The notes below the pieces were generated by a model. That model ran no database searches. It worked only from the letters and a program-made list of their open reading frames with translations, and had not been told where the DNA came from. Positions 14,541 through 20,139 of a stretch of DNA of 33,352 bases are shown one piece after another. Position 1 is the stretch's first letter. Every line of letters begins with the position of its first letter. This DNA is from a virus. Made by a program: the position numbers and the translations under genes. Location of the stretch: the IMG/VR virus record IMGVR_UViG_3300041809_000780, positions 1 through 33,352 of that record. The stretch is one strand, 5' to 3'.

Positions 14541-14732
14541 TCACTCATAAATCCTCACTCTCGGACAGATTGTGCATTCTTGCTTCATGCGGGAAGGTCT
14601 GCGACTTGCCGTCACCCACACCTCATGGCCGCAATTGAGCGTTAAACACCATCGCTTCGCATTCATTGGCGATTGATCGACGCGTCGCACCGTCATAATT
14701 TGCAATCTCGTTTTGTCGCGGGCTTCGCTCAT
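14541..14732 (-). CDS. 63-residue Cys/His protein
   Basis: ATG at 14732, preceded by GGGAGGAAGC and overlapping the upstream stop. N-C-G-H near the middle and C-T-I-C near the end look like a zinc-binding pair (Cys-x-His ... Cys-x-x-Cys). The basic N-terminal half (R-D-K-T-R, R-R-V-D) may contact nucleic acid. The last eight bases overlap the start of the IS-split gene. Confidence 0.6.
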   Translation of the reverse strand: MSEARDKTRLQIMTVRRVDQSPMNAKRWCLTLNCGHEVWVTASRRPSRMKQECTICPRVRIYE

Positions 14733-14905
14733 GGCTTCCTCCCATACGGCAGCTTGTGAACCTGGTTGTAGGCCGCGAACCTCACCCCGCCCGCGTAGCT
14801 GTCGGCTCGGGCTTCGGCATCACCGTACCCAGCGTTCTTGTAGGCGTTAAACATGGATTTGCGGATTTTCTCAATCAAACGGTCAACTGCATCGTGCTTT
14901 TTCAT
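14729..14905 (-). CDS. 58-residue protein, unknown
   Basis: ATG at 14905; the stop overlaps the next ATG (ATGA). The product is helical with V-D-R-L-I-E-K-I-R-K and A-G-Y-G-D-A-E-A-R-A-D-S-Y-A-G-G-V-R-F-A-A-Y. The pattern is regular and coding-like. No motif for function. A plus-strand open frame covers the same bases but lacks a ribosome site and fits no operon. Confidence 0.6.
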   Translation of the reverse strand: MKKHDAVDRLIEKIRKSMFNAYKNAGYGDAEARADSYAGGVRFAAYNQVHKLPYGRKP

Positions 14906-14932
14906 CGCGTGTCTCCCATTGGCGGATTACCC

Positions 14933-15283
14933 CTACTTCTTCGCGGCCGTCACCGCGTCCGTGCGCTCGTCCACGACGATCTGCGAGCCTTCCGGCAAGC
15001 CCGCCTCCTTCGTCCAGACGGGCAGTCCCGCGTTGTAGTCGTTGACCGCCGCCTGCGCCTTGTCCTGCGCCTGCTTGCACTGAACGACCGATTGGCACAC
15101 TTGGTCCTTGATGTACGCGGCCTCGTCCTGGTACTGCCTCGCCTTGTGCCACGCGGCCAGAACTTTGAACTTGACGGCTTCGGGGACGGGTTTGGACTCC
15201 TCGGCTTTCGGTTGCTCGGACGGCTTCTGCTGGGCTGCGGCGATCATGGTCAAGAGCAGCGCGAGCGGTATCAACTTCTTCAT
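14933..15283 (-). CDS. Small exported helical protein
   Basis: 116 residues. The signal peptide is M-K-K-L-I-P-L-A-L-L-L ... I-A-A-A-Q-Q. The mature protein is Lys/Glu/Ala/Gln-rich and helical (E-A-V-K-F-K-V-L-A-A-W-H-K-A-R-Q-Y-Q-D-E), with two cysteines ten residues or less apart, so it is periplasmic in a diderm host. Its Shine-Dalgarno (AGAGGAGA) directly abuts a consensus copy of the dispersed palindrome (15298-15311). Lysis accessory or host-envelope role possible; unknown. Confidence 0.65.
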   Translation of the reverse strand: MKKLIPLALLLTMIAAAQQKPSEQPKAEESKPVPEAVKFKVLAAWHKARQYQDEAAYIKDQVCQSVVQCKQAQDKAQAAVNDYNAGLPVWTKEAGLPEGSQIVVDERTDAVTAAKK

Positions 15284-15297
15284 TTCTGTGTTCTCCT

Positions 15298-15311
15298 CTG
15301 CAAGTTTGCAG
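15298..15311 (-). repeat. Dispersed palindrome, copy on minus strand (CTGCAAACTTGCAG)
   Basis: Exact consensus when read on the minus strand, which is the strand transcribed here. Non-coding, immediately before the AGGAG of the exported protein gene. Confidence 0.9.
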
Positions 15312-15316
15312 TCACT

Positions 15317-15377
15317 TCAAAAGGGTAACGAATCATCTTTGATCGCTTCGTGTTTCACTGCCTTCCCCGGCGGCAGG
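15317..15377 (-). repeat. Out-of-frame copy of the RusA 3' end
   Basis: On the minus strand this stretch encodes L-P-P-G-K-A-V-K-H-E-A-I-K-D-D-S-L-P-F and a stop, nearly the same as the RusA tail encoded at 15698-15758. It lies one frame away from the 114-residue gene that covers most of it. Confidence 0.75.
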
Positions 15378-15677
15378 CGCTTGATCTTTGAGCGCGACCT
15401 TCACCGATTCCTTCTCGACTTTCAATTCCACTTTCAGAACCTTGTCTCCGATCCTGCGCAAGTACGACTGTTTGCCGTGCTTGTGCATGACCGCGATCAG
15501 GGCTTGCTTGCGCGTCACTTCTACTTCCGTGGCAGCCATGCGCTCGTCGCGGCCTTCCCGATAATCCAGAGCCGCGTCTTCGATCTCTTTGATTCCAACG
15601 TCCATACCGGGCAAGGCGTCTTGGCGGGCGATCTTGTTTACTTTCTGAGTGGGCTTTTTTGCGGCTTTCTTCGGCAT
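15333..15677 (-). CDS. 114-residue phage protein of unknown function
   Basis: ATG at 15677 with AGGAGAG upstream. After a Lys/Ala-rich basic start comes I-E-D-A-A-L-D-Y-R-E-G-R-D-E-R-M-A-A and K-Q-A-L-I-A-V-M-H-K-H-G-K, then alternating charged strands (V-L-K-V-E-L-K-V-E-K-E). The pattern is common in phage genomes next to replication or recombination genes, function unknown. The last 14 codons (A-P-A-A-G-E-G-S-E-T-R-S-D-Q-R) look like a frame-shifted reading of a RusA-type tail. Confidence 0.7.
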   Translation of the reverse strand: MPKKAAKKPTQKVNKIARQDALPGMDVGIKEIEDAALDYREGRDERMAATEVEVTRKQALIAVMHKHGKQSYLRRIGDKVLKVELKVEKESVKVALKDQAPAAGEGSETRSDQR

Positions 15678-15697
15678 ACTATTCTCTCCTGTGATTT

Positions 15698-15758
15698 TCA
15701 GAATGGAAGTTCAGAATCGTTGATCGCTTCGTGCTTCAGTGCTTTGCCCGGAGGCAGG
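15698..15758 (-). repeat. RusA tail segment duplicated downstream
   Basis: In-frame copy of the tail module. The deduced tails agree at 15 of 19 residues with the module at 15317-15377. Confidence 0.75.
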
Positions 15759-16174
15759 TCGTCCATCTCCGAGAATGTGATCGTAGCTCCCGGTTGCCCG
15801 AAATCTTTTCTGGCGCTGATAATTACTACTTGAGAATCGTCAACCCACACGATTCCAGTGAGCGCATCGAGGACCGACCTCAAAAGTTTGTCGAGGTCTG
15901 GCTTGGTGACTTTCTGCGTCACTGATTTCTTCGCCGACTTCGGCTTCTGAAAGCGGAACGACACGCACAGCTGAAATGCCACCGACTTTCCAGCTTGCTC
16001 GAACTTCGCCCGCTCCATCGCCGCCAGAGCTGCCCCGGCGACCTCTTGGCGCCACGGCTTCGTCCTCTTGTTCGCTGAGGTCAGCACGGCGCGCTTCCAA
16101 CCTTTAGGTATGAAGGCTCGCATCGAACCCTGCGGTGCGGGAATGCCATAAACTGTGAACGTCAATACGCTCAT
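15698..16174 (-). CDS. rusA: RusA-family Holliday junction resolvase
   Basis: 158 residues from ATG 16174, which overlaps the HNH stop and has ACGGAGATT upstream. The longer frame to 16246 runs into the HNH gene. RusA features: V-Y-G-I-P-A-P-Q-G-S-M-R near the start, K-P-D-L-D-K-L at 91-97 (D93, D95) and W-V-D-D-S-Q at 110-115 (D112/D113), the acidic residues that bind metal in RusA dimers. It resolves four-way junctions during phage recombination or before packaging. The end is unusual: L-P-P-G-K-A-L-K-H-E-A-I-N-D-S-E-L-P-F, resembling the acidic Pro-Phe tip of SSB proteins. Confidence 0.9.
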   Translation of the reverse strand: MSVLTFTVYGIPAPQGSMRAFIPKGWKRAVLTSANKRTKPWRQEVAGAALAAMERAKFEQAGKSVAFQLCVSFRFQKPKSAKKSVTQKVTKPDLDKLLRSVLDALTGIVWVDDSQVVIISARKDFGQPGATITFSEMDDLPPGKALKHEAINDSELPF

Positions 16175-16623
16175 GCGAATCTCCGTTCTTGTTTGGATAG
16201 ACTCCAATAACGTGCCATGCGTCGTTGTCGACGGCAAGTGATACAAACTCGCCTTCGAACGCCTTGTGTGTAGAGATTATTTCCCGAGAGCAGATGACCG
16301 TTCAAGCAATGCGTTTTGCGCGCATTTTCGGCGGGGGGACTGTCCGTTCTTCGGACATTGTCTCTAGGAGTCGTGACTTTAATATGCTCCGGCCTTATAC
16401 AGATCGTCACTTCGCAGAGGTGATCTGGCTGCATCCCCTCTGGTATGTTTCGTCCAACTAACCACAGAGAGAATCGATGTGCTCGAACAGTTTTCCCCTC
16501 AAACCAGAATGCTCCGTAACCATCTCCGGAACACCCGGCTAGCCACAACCAGCAGTGCCCTAATTCTGGATGCTTAGGGGGTAAAGGGCCATTTTTGTTT
16601 ACCTTATCCCAGAAGCGTTTCAT
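16171..16623 (-). CDS. Free-standing HNH endonuclease
   Basis: 150 residues. The HNH_3-type core shows A-H-R-F-S-L-W, P-E-G-M-Q-P-D-H-L-C-E, C-I-R-P-E-H-I, then T-P-R-D-N-V-R-R. It is followed by a second Cys/His region (K-T-H-C-L-N-G-H and C-I-T-C-R-R-Q-R-R) as in many phage HNH proteins. It cuts DNA with a single metal. It sits between the RHH gene and RusA with ATGA overlaps on both sides, so either it invaded without disturbing coupling or it works with RusA. Confidence 0.85.
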   Translation of the reverse strand: MKRFWDKVNKNGPLPPKHPELGHCWLWLAGCSGDGYGAFWFEGKTVRAHRFSLWLVGRNIPEGMQPDHLCEVTICIRPEHIKVTTPRDNVRRTDSPPAENARKTHCLNGHLLSGNNLYTQGVRRRVCITCRRQRRMARYWSLSKQERRFA

Positions 16624-16766
16624 TTCTTAATCCCCACCGTCTTTTCAATCAGTTTAATGATCCACTTTGGGAACGAAAGCCCCTCAGTGGCCGCAGCTGC
16701 TTTCGCTTTATTCATCAAAAGCACTGGAACGTCTCTGACGTATAAAGTTTTGGTTTGCTCGTCCAT
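16620..16766 (-). CDS. Ribbon-helix-helix (CopG/Arc-like) regulator
   Basis: 48 residues. The pattern T-L-Y-V-R-D-V-P (strand), V-L-L-M-N-K-A-K-A-A-A-A (helix), T-E-G-L-S, F-P-K-W-I-I-K-L-I-E-K (helix) is that of a ribbon-helix-helix DNA-binding domain. First gene of the leftward operon, next to the divergent promoter region with a perfect 12-bp inverted repeat, which is a plausible autoregulatory operator for it. AAGGAAAA precedes the ATG at 16766. Below most gene-finder size limits. Confidence 0.75.
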   Translation of the reverse strand: MDEQTKTLYVRDVPVLLMNKAKAAAATEGLSFPKWIIKLIEKTVGIKK

Positions 16767-16772
16767 GTTTTC

Positions 16773-16801
16773 CTTTTATCATTGATAGAGATGCATGTCA
16801 A
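16773..16801 (-). promoter_or_regulatory. Leftward promoter of the RHH operon
   Basis: TTGACA on the minus strand (16801-16796) lies in the left arm of the inverted repeat. With a 17-base spacer the -10 would be TAAAAG (16778-16773), four of six, which would start transcription near the ATG. The -10 call is weak. Confidence 0.45.
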
Positions 16802-16821
16802 GCATTATTTGCTTGACATGC
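16793..16821. promoter_or_regulatory. Divergent operator: perfect 12-bp inverted repeat
   Basis: Left arm GCATGTCAAGCA (16793-16804), spacer TTATT, right arm TGCTTGACATGC (16810-16821). Each arm contains a TTGACA -35 box, one per direction. A repressor bound here would cover both promoters. Confidence 0.8.
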
Positions 16822-16842
16822 TAGCACGCGATTTGCTAGAGT
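16813..16842 (+). promoter_or_regulatory. Rightward promoter
   Basis: TTGACA at 16813-16818, an 18-base spacer and TAGAGT at 16837-16842 (four of six). It would give a leader of about 20 bases before the ATG at 16869. Confidence 0.6.
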
Positions 16843-16868
16843 GTTTTCAGTACAGCAACAGGGCGAAC

Positions 16869-17495
16869 ATGAAAACACAAATCATCAATCGAATCTGTCC
16901 CGACTGCGGCAGCGAAGGTGAGACTGAAGGGCTTGCGCCTTTACAGGAGGGGCGCGGCACTCACCTTCGATATGTGCGCCGATTTGATCCTGAGAAAGAC
17001 AAATTGCGAGATGCCCAAAAGGTGAAGCAGTTCACCGCCATCGCCAAGTTGCTGGCATTGTCTTCTGGGCAAAAAGTCGATTTTTCATTGGTCCAAGAGG
17101 GATTCAGGGCGCTAGTCGCAGATGCTTTCCCAGCGGCAGAAGCGGACCTTATCAGCGCGAAACAGCGGGAAGGATGGGCGCTGGCAACGAGTGGGAATCC
17201 CCTCAAATGGTGCGAGCGGTGGGTGCCAGCACTCTTCAACCGGGCAATCAAGACAGCGCAGTTGGTCATGTGGGCGCCAGACGGCGGGTCGTTTGGTCCC
17301 GCCATATTCTGCCCGGATACCGAGACGGCTTTGTATGCCACTCTTCTGATTGGAAGATCGTTTGACGGGCTTCGCGCTTGTCTCGGCTGCGGTGTGCTTT
17401 TCCCATCGCGAACCAACAAGCTCTATCACGATAACAAGTGTGGGGACAGACAGCGTCACAAACGAGCGAAATTGAAAAAAGCAAAGGAGAAATAG
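16869..17495 (+). CDS. CGNR-type zinc-finger protein, candidate regulator
   Basis: 208 residues from ATG 16869, the first start after the promoter. The N-terminal C10-P-D-C13 may bind zinc. The C-terminus has C171-L-G-C174-G-V-L-F ... K-L-Y-H-D-N-K-C191 followed by a strongly basic R-H-K-R-A-K-L-K-K stretch, the arrangement of CGNR zinc fingers that bind DNA. The middle (about 55-165) is an α-helical domain with A-I-F-C-P-D-T-E-T-A-L-Y-A. As the first rightward gene opposite an RHH protein it could be the partner regulator of the switch. Confidence 0.7.
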   Translation: MKTQIINRICPDCGSEGETEGLAPLQEGRGTHLRYVRRFDPEKDKLRDAQKVKQFTAIAKLLALSSGQKVDFSLVQEGFRALVADAFPAAEADLISAKQREGWALATSGNPLKWCERWVPALFNRAIKTAQLVMWAPDGGSFGPAIFCPDTETALYATLLIGRSFDGLRACLGCGVLFPSRTNKLYHDNKCGDRQRHKRAKLKKAKEK

Positions 17496-17497
17496 TC

Positions 17498-17746
17498 ATG
17501 GAAAATACGCAGGAAAAATCGAGCGGAGTCCGGGGAGACGGTTGCACCTATCTTCGCGGACGAACGTATTGGGTCGCCTTCTATCAGAATGGCCGCCTGA
17601 TCCGGGAGAGTGCCAGGACAAGTGATTCAGAGCAAGCCTTGAAGCACCTGAGGAAATGCACCAACGCTGCGAAGAATCGCTCGACCTGCCGATCCACTGT
17701 TCAATCTGCGGTGCGGCTAATTCCCCGGAGGTCGCGGTCAAGGTGA
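17498..17746 (+). CDS. Stand-alone integrase N-terminal (arm-binding-like) domain
   Basis: 82 residues, ATG 17498 after AAAGGAGAAATAG. Residues 14-53 (D-G-C-T-Y-L-R-G-R-T-Y-W-V-A-F-Y, G-R-L-I-R-E-S-A-R-T-S-D, A-L-K-H-L-R-K) match the arm-type DNA-binding start of phage tyrosine recombinases. There is no catalytic domain. From about residue 54 the sequence is Arg/Ser-rich and overlaps the next gene in another frame. It is either a truncated integrase remnant or a small protein that occupies arm sites. Confidence in coding is fair; the role is inferred. Confidence 0.55.
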   Translation: MENTQEKSSGVRGDGCTYLRGRTYWVAFYQNGRLIRESARTSDSEQALKHLRKCTNAAKNRSTCRSTVQSAVRLIPRRSRSR

Positions 17747-17796
17747 TCGGCGGCGGGGCGTTCTGCTGGCATTGCGCTACAGAGGTGTATTCCTAA
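17656..17796 (+). CDS. 46-residue zinc-ribbon protein
   Basis: ATG at 17656 preceded by CTGAGGAA. Two Cys pairs (C-S-I-C-G and C-W-H-C) 19 residues apart make a compact zinc ribbon. It overlaps the 3' part of the integrase-like frame by 91 bases. The Cys spacing and the clean stop before the next Shine-Dalgarno support this frame there. Confidence 0.6.
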   Translation: MHQRCEESLDLPIHCSICGAANSPEVAVKVIGGGAFCWHCATEVYS

Positions 17797-17806
17797 AGGA
17801 GAAATT

Positions 17807-18130
17807 ATGGAGCGTCACATCATCATCGAGACGTACAGCAGGTACAACACGGTTTGGGTGTACGAAGCCGTGCGGGAGTTCACGGAGAACGGCGTGGTCT
17901 ACAAGCGGTCGTCGAAGGACGCCGCTCTGATCTTCGGGCTCCTCAGTCCTAAACTCTACGGGCAGCTCGACGCCTTGATCGTGACGGCGGACAAGATCGA
18001 GAAGGCGGAGCCGATCACGCCAGAAGTTCAGCAGCCTCTCACTCCAACTCGCCTTGTTGCTGAGACTGCTGGAGAAGGGGCTGCGGGCGAAACTGCGGCC
18101 CCTGCAAACTTGCAGGGGGAGGAGTCATGA
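17807..18130 (+). CDS. 107-residue protein, unknown
   Basis: Strong ribosome site AAAGGAGAAATT. The N-terminal 65 residues form mixed strands and helices (H-I-I-I-E-T-Y-S-R-Y-N-T-V-W-V-Y-E-A-V-R-E-F), and the rest is an Ala/Glu/Pro/Thr-rich tail. The tail codons include a consensus palindrome (18102-18115), followed by GGGGGAGGAG, which serves the next gene; it overlaps that gene by ATGA. No family recognised. Confidence 0.65.
   Translation: MERHIIIETYSRYNTVWVYEAVREFTENGVVYKRSSKDAALIFGLLSPKLYGQLDALIVTADKIEKAEPITPEVQQPLTPTRLVAETAGEGAAGETAAPANLQGEES
18102..18115 (+). repeat. Dispersed palindrome, consensus copy
   Basis: CTGCAAACTTGCAG, extended to CCCTGCAAACTTGCAGGG. It is coding (Pro-Ala-Asn-Leu-Gln) at the end of one gene and directly before the Shine-Dalgarno of the next. 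Confidence 0.9.
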
Positions 18131-18324
18131 CCTGGAGCGGATGCAAAGACAAGGAAGAATGGGCTGACATGCACGGCTATCAGCAATACCGCTGCCCCGG
18201 CTGCCATCAACTTTATTACAGCGACTCCGGGCCGGTGGGGAACTGCCCGTGCGGATGGCTTCCAGAGGAAGACGACCTGCAAGCGATGATTCAGGACGTG
18301 GACGACGGAGGAGGGGATTTGTGA
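18127..18324 (+). CDS. 65-residue zinc-ribbon protein
   Basis: ATGA overlap with the upstream gene. C-P-G-C-H and C-P-C-G, about 18 residues apart, flank aromatic residues (Q-L-Y-Y-S-D-S-G), and the tail is acidic (D-D-G-G-G-D-L). Small zinc ribbon of unknown partner. Confidence 0.65.
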   Translation: MTWSGCKDKEEWADMHGYQQYRCPGCHQLYYSDSGPVGNCPCGWLPEEDDLQAMIQDVDDGGGDL

Positions 18325-18548
18325 CGCAGATAGTTCAGAAGAAAGTAAAACTCGGATTGATAGGTTGTGACGGTAACGCGTTCGCAATCATGGGCGCTTT
18401 CCAGAGGCAGGCGAAGCGCGAGAAGTGGACAGACGAGGAAATTAAGCAAGTCCTCGATGCGGCGAAAGGGACGCATTGCTATGACGGTTTAGTTTCGACC
18501 ATCGCGGATCACTGCGTCAACCCTTGGAGGTGGCCACGGGGACGCTGA
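18321..18548 (+). CDS. 75-residue phage protein (GNAFAIMGA family)
   Basis: GTG start overlapping the upstream stop (GTGA). The core G-C-D-G-N-A-F-A-I-M-G-A-F-Q-R-Q-A-K and W-T-D-E-E-I-K-Q-V-L-D-A-A-K, then H-C-Y-D-G-L, is a pattern found in many small phage proteins without known function. The last residues (W-P-R-G-R) are encoded by one copy of a 29-bp repeat whose other copy lies in the 18754 gene, so the original end may have been replaced. Confidence 0.65.
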   Translation: MTQIVQKKVKLGLIGCDGNAFAIMGAFQRQAKREKWTDEEIKQVLDAAKGTHCYDGLVSTIADHCVNPWRWPRGR

Positions 18549-18558
18549 CGCTCTCCCA
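18530..18558 (+). repeat. 29-bp exact direct repeat, copy A
   Basis: Identical to 18841-18869. Here it covers the end of one gene and the gap before the next, and it is read in a different frame from copy B. Confidence 0.9.
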
Positions 18559-18719
18559 TGACCTCCGACTTCGAGATTCGCCGCCGCCGCTGGGCCTTGC
18601 GCTGCTGGCAGCCGCTCACGAGGAAGGACTGGTTCGCGATCTTCCGCTTGGTCGTGGCCGCTCTGGTCTGCGCGGCCGTCTGGCGCGCGGTCTGGGTCGT
18701 GATGTTCGAGAAGTTCTGA
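18558..18719 (+). CDS. 53-residue basic membrane protein
   Basis: ATG at 18558, stop immediately before the palindrome at 18720. A basic N-terminus (E-I-R-R-R-R-W-A-L-R) is followed by one transmembrane helix (R-L-V-V-A-A-L-V-C-A-A-V-W), inside-positive orientation. No strong Shine-Dalgarno, and the start sits at the edge of the 29-bp repeat. A longer Arg-rich frame through the same bases is less convincing. Confidence 0.5.
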   Translation: MTSDFEIRRRRWALRCWQPLTRKDWFAIFRLVVAALVCAAVWRAVWVVMFEKF

Positions 18720-18734
18720 CTGCAAATTTTGCAG
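18720..18734 (+). repeat. Dispersed palindrome, 5-base spacer variant
   Basis: CTGCAAATTTTGCAG, both arms perfect with spacer AATTT. Intergenic, followed by AAAAAAGGAGAA before the next ATG. Confidence 0.85.
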
Positions 18735-18753
18735 GTAAAAAAGGAGAACCACA

Positions 18754-19116
18754 ATGAAGACCAAACTGATGCTCGCAATCTTGTTGCTCGCCGGCACCGC
18801 GCTGGCGCAACCGAAGTGCTGGAACTTCGCCGGGCTGACCGTGGCCACGGGGACGCTGACGCTCTCCCAGGAGGGCTTGCCGCAGGCCAGCGCGACGATC
18901 GTTCTCCCGCTGGAGTGCAAGTGGGACGCGAACTACACGGTCTCGTTCACGCGGACGGACTACCTTCAGGACTACTACGGCGGGGAACTCTACGTCGCCT
19001 ACCAGGACGAGAACGGATTTGTGGTAGAGGACACCTGTACCTTGGAGGACTCGAACACGTTCACGTACACGGTGATCGACGTTCACCCGGCGCCGTTCTT
19101 CGGGATGGAGAAATAG
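18754..19116 (+). CDS. Small exported protein with fibre-tip-like domain
   Basis: 120 residues. The signal peptide ends G-T-A-L-A-Q. The mature protein has V-A-T-G-T-L-T-L-S-Q, then W-D-A-N-Y-T-V-S-F-T-R, E-L-Y-V-A-Y-Q-D-E-N-G-F-V-V and T-F-T-Y-T-V-I-D. This parallels the C-terminal domain of the exported protein at 738. The palindrome at 18720 and AAGGAG precede it. Possibly a free form of the same binding domain. Confidence 0.65.
   Translation: MKTKLMLAILLLAGTALAQPKCWNFAGLTVATGTLTLSQEGLPQASATIVLPLECKWDANYTVSFTRTDYLQDYYGGELYVAYQDENGFVVEDTCTLEDSNTFTYTVIDVHPAPFFGMEK
18841..18869 (+). repeat. 29-bp exact direct repeat, copy B
   Basis: Copy of 18530-18558, here encoding V-A-T-G-T-L-T-L-S-Q in the exported protein, which is probably the source copy. 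Confidence 0.9.
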
Positions 19117-19118
19117 CC

Positions 19119-19487
19119 GTGAAACCATTCGACTTGAAAGCGGCGTTGGAAGGTGCTTCTGTGGTGACGCGGGACGGAAGGACGGTGACTCAGTTCCACG
19201 AGTTCGCCTTGTCGCCGGATAGACTTCTCTTCCTTCCTTCGCTCGCTGGCGTGCTGGACAATTCGATAGTTACATGGAAGTACAACGGCCGCTATTCTAA
19301 CTACGAACACGAATTAGACCTCTTCATGGCTCCAGCGAAGCGCGAAGGTTGGATCAACATTTTGCGCGAAGAAAAAGTCCAGCTCGGTTGTGTAACTGGA
19401 TGCCTCATTTTCCTAAGTAAAGCACACGCCGATGCGCGGGCCACGTCATCTCGCATTGCCTGCGTCCGAATCGAGTGGGAGGAATGA
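19119..19487 (+). CDS. 122-residue phage protein, unknown
   Basis: GTG at 19119 follows the previous stop by two bases. K-P-F-D-L-K-A-A-L-E-G-A-S-V-V-T-R-D-G-R at the start and D-L-F-M-A ... G-W-I-N-I near residue 80 are a recurring pattern in small phage proteins. The last 30 residues carry two Cys. Overlaps the next gene by ATGA. No function known. Confidence 0.7.
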   Translation: MKPFDLKAALEGASVVTRDGRTVTQFHEFALSPDRLLFLPSLAGVLDNSIVTWKYNGRYSNYEHELDLFMAPAKREGWINILREEKVQLGCVTGCLIFLSKAHADARATSSRIACVRIEWEE

Positions 19488-19648
19488 CCGTGCACGAAGC
19501 GTATTGTCCACACTGCGACATGAGGCGCGGCTTCTCGAAGCGCTGGGGAGTCGGCACGGGCTTGCTCATACTGCTGACGTTCGGACTCTGGACGCTGGCG
19601 ATGCCAATGTATCCGAGCCGCTGCATTCAATGCGGATCGATGTGGTAG
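19484..19648 (+). CDS. 54-residue zinc-ribbon membrane protein
   Basis: ATGA overlap upstream. C-P-H-C near the start and C-I-Q-C-G at the end flank a hydrophobic helix (V-G-T-G-L-L-I-L-L-T-F-G-L-W-T-L). The two Cys pairs could form one zinc site at the membrane surface if the helix loops back. No family recognised. Confidence 0.6.
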   Translation: MTVHEAYCPHCDMRRGFSKRWGVGTGLLILLTFGLWTLAMPMYPSRCIQCGSMW

Positions 19649-19656
19649 GAGGACTT

Positions 19657-19878
19657 ATGAACCTTTACCTGGAGAACGTCCTGCTCCTGGCGCTGTGGAC
19701 GAGCCTGTTCTGCGGCGGTCTGTGCCTGGGGGGGCTGGCTCGTCGAGTGGTACGTGGGGAGGCACCACCATGGCTGAAGCAGTTTTACTCGTTCATTGGC
19801 CGGGTAAGGACGTGCCATCGTGCGCAGAACACGCGCGTAAACTTGAATCGCTCGCTCAGGTTCTTGGCTTCATTCTGA
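19657..19878 (+). CDS. Small membrane protein, 3' part overlapping next gene
   Basis: ATG 19657 after TAGGAGGACTT. The first 40 residues hold a hydrophobic helix (L-E-N-V-L-L-L-A-L-W-T-S-L-F-C-G-G-L). The last 36 codons overlap the 59-residue gene in another frame, and which frame is used there is uncertain. Probably a one-helix membrane protein. Confidence 0.5.
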   Translation: MNLYLENVLLLALWTSLFCGGLCLGGLARRVVRGEAPPWLKQFYSFIGRVRTCHRAQNTRVNLNRSLRFLASF

Positions 19879-19949
19879 CAGCAACTCCGACTGCAAATCA
19901 GGAATGCGTTAATTGCCAGAATGAACAGAAAGCGCGTAATCATGGCTAG
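19770..19949 (+). CDS. 59-residue Cys/His protein
   Basis: ATG at 19770. H-W-P-G-K-D-V-P-S-C-A-E-H-A near the start and C-V-N-C near the end make a four-ligand (Cys, His, Cys, Cys) set recurrent in small phage proteins. A helix between them is hydrophobic (L-A-Q-V-L-G-F-I-L). It overlaps the previous gene by 109 bases. Confidence 0.6.
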   Translation: MAEAVLLVHWPGKDVPSCAEHARKLESLAQVLGFILTATPTANQECVNCQNEQKARNHG

Positions 19950-20139
19950 TTGGGACCAAGCCGCGCTCGACAGGCACAATGCTGCCTTCAATCAAGCTAA
20001 GGCTGAGGCCGTCTGCTCTTGCGGCTCCGTGGTCATGCTAACCGGCCAGCACGCCAAGGGATGCCCGTGCGACCTGTCGCGGCTGGCGCAGAGGGCAGAG
20101 GAGATACGTAGGGAAATGGAGAAGGAACATGCTAAGTGA
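19942..20139 (+). CDS. 65-residue Cys-rich helical protein
   Basis: ATG at 19942 overlaps the upstream stop by eight bases; ATG 19921 is an alternative adding seven residues. W-D-Q-A-A-L-D-R-H-N-A-A-F is followed by C-S-C-G, H and C-P-C-D, a likely zinc site, then a charged helix. Unknown function. Confidence 0.6.
   Translation: MASWDQAALDRHNAAFNQAKAEAVCSCGSVVMLTGQHAKGCPCDLSRLAQRAEEIRREMEKEHAK

Larger units (their letters stand above)
12593..14548 (-). pseudogene. 51-codon Cys-rich gene split by the IS element
   Basis: Joining 14432-14548 with 12593-12631 (removing the element and one 8-bp target copy) gives one open frame: ATG at 14548, 51 codons, TGA at 12593-12595. The product has C-E-H-K-C-H and C-P-V-C-L-C-P-N-K, a small zinc-binding design. 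Its start overlaps the stop of the upstream 63-residue gene and its stop overlaps the next ATG, as is usual in this operon. That fit is strong evidence that the gene was intact before the insertion. Confidence 0.85.

Noticed and set aside
14756-15328. Plus-strand open frame over the 58- and 116-residue genes
   Set aside because: The leftward genes have signal peptide, ribosome sites and chained overlaps; the plus frame has none of these.
15108-15833. Plus-strand open frame of 241 codons
   Set aside because: Covers the ends of three leftward genes including RusA; no recognisable pattern.
18616-19128. Minus-strand open frame of 170 codons
   Set aside because: Antisense to the rightward small genes with signal peptide and palindrome; Arg-rich shadow.
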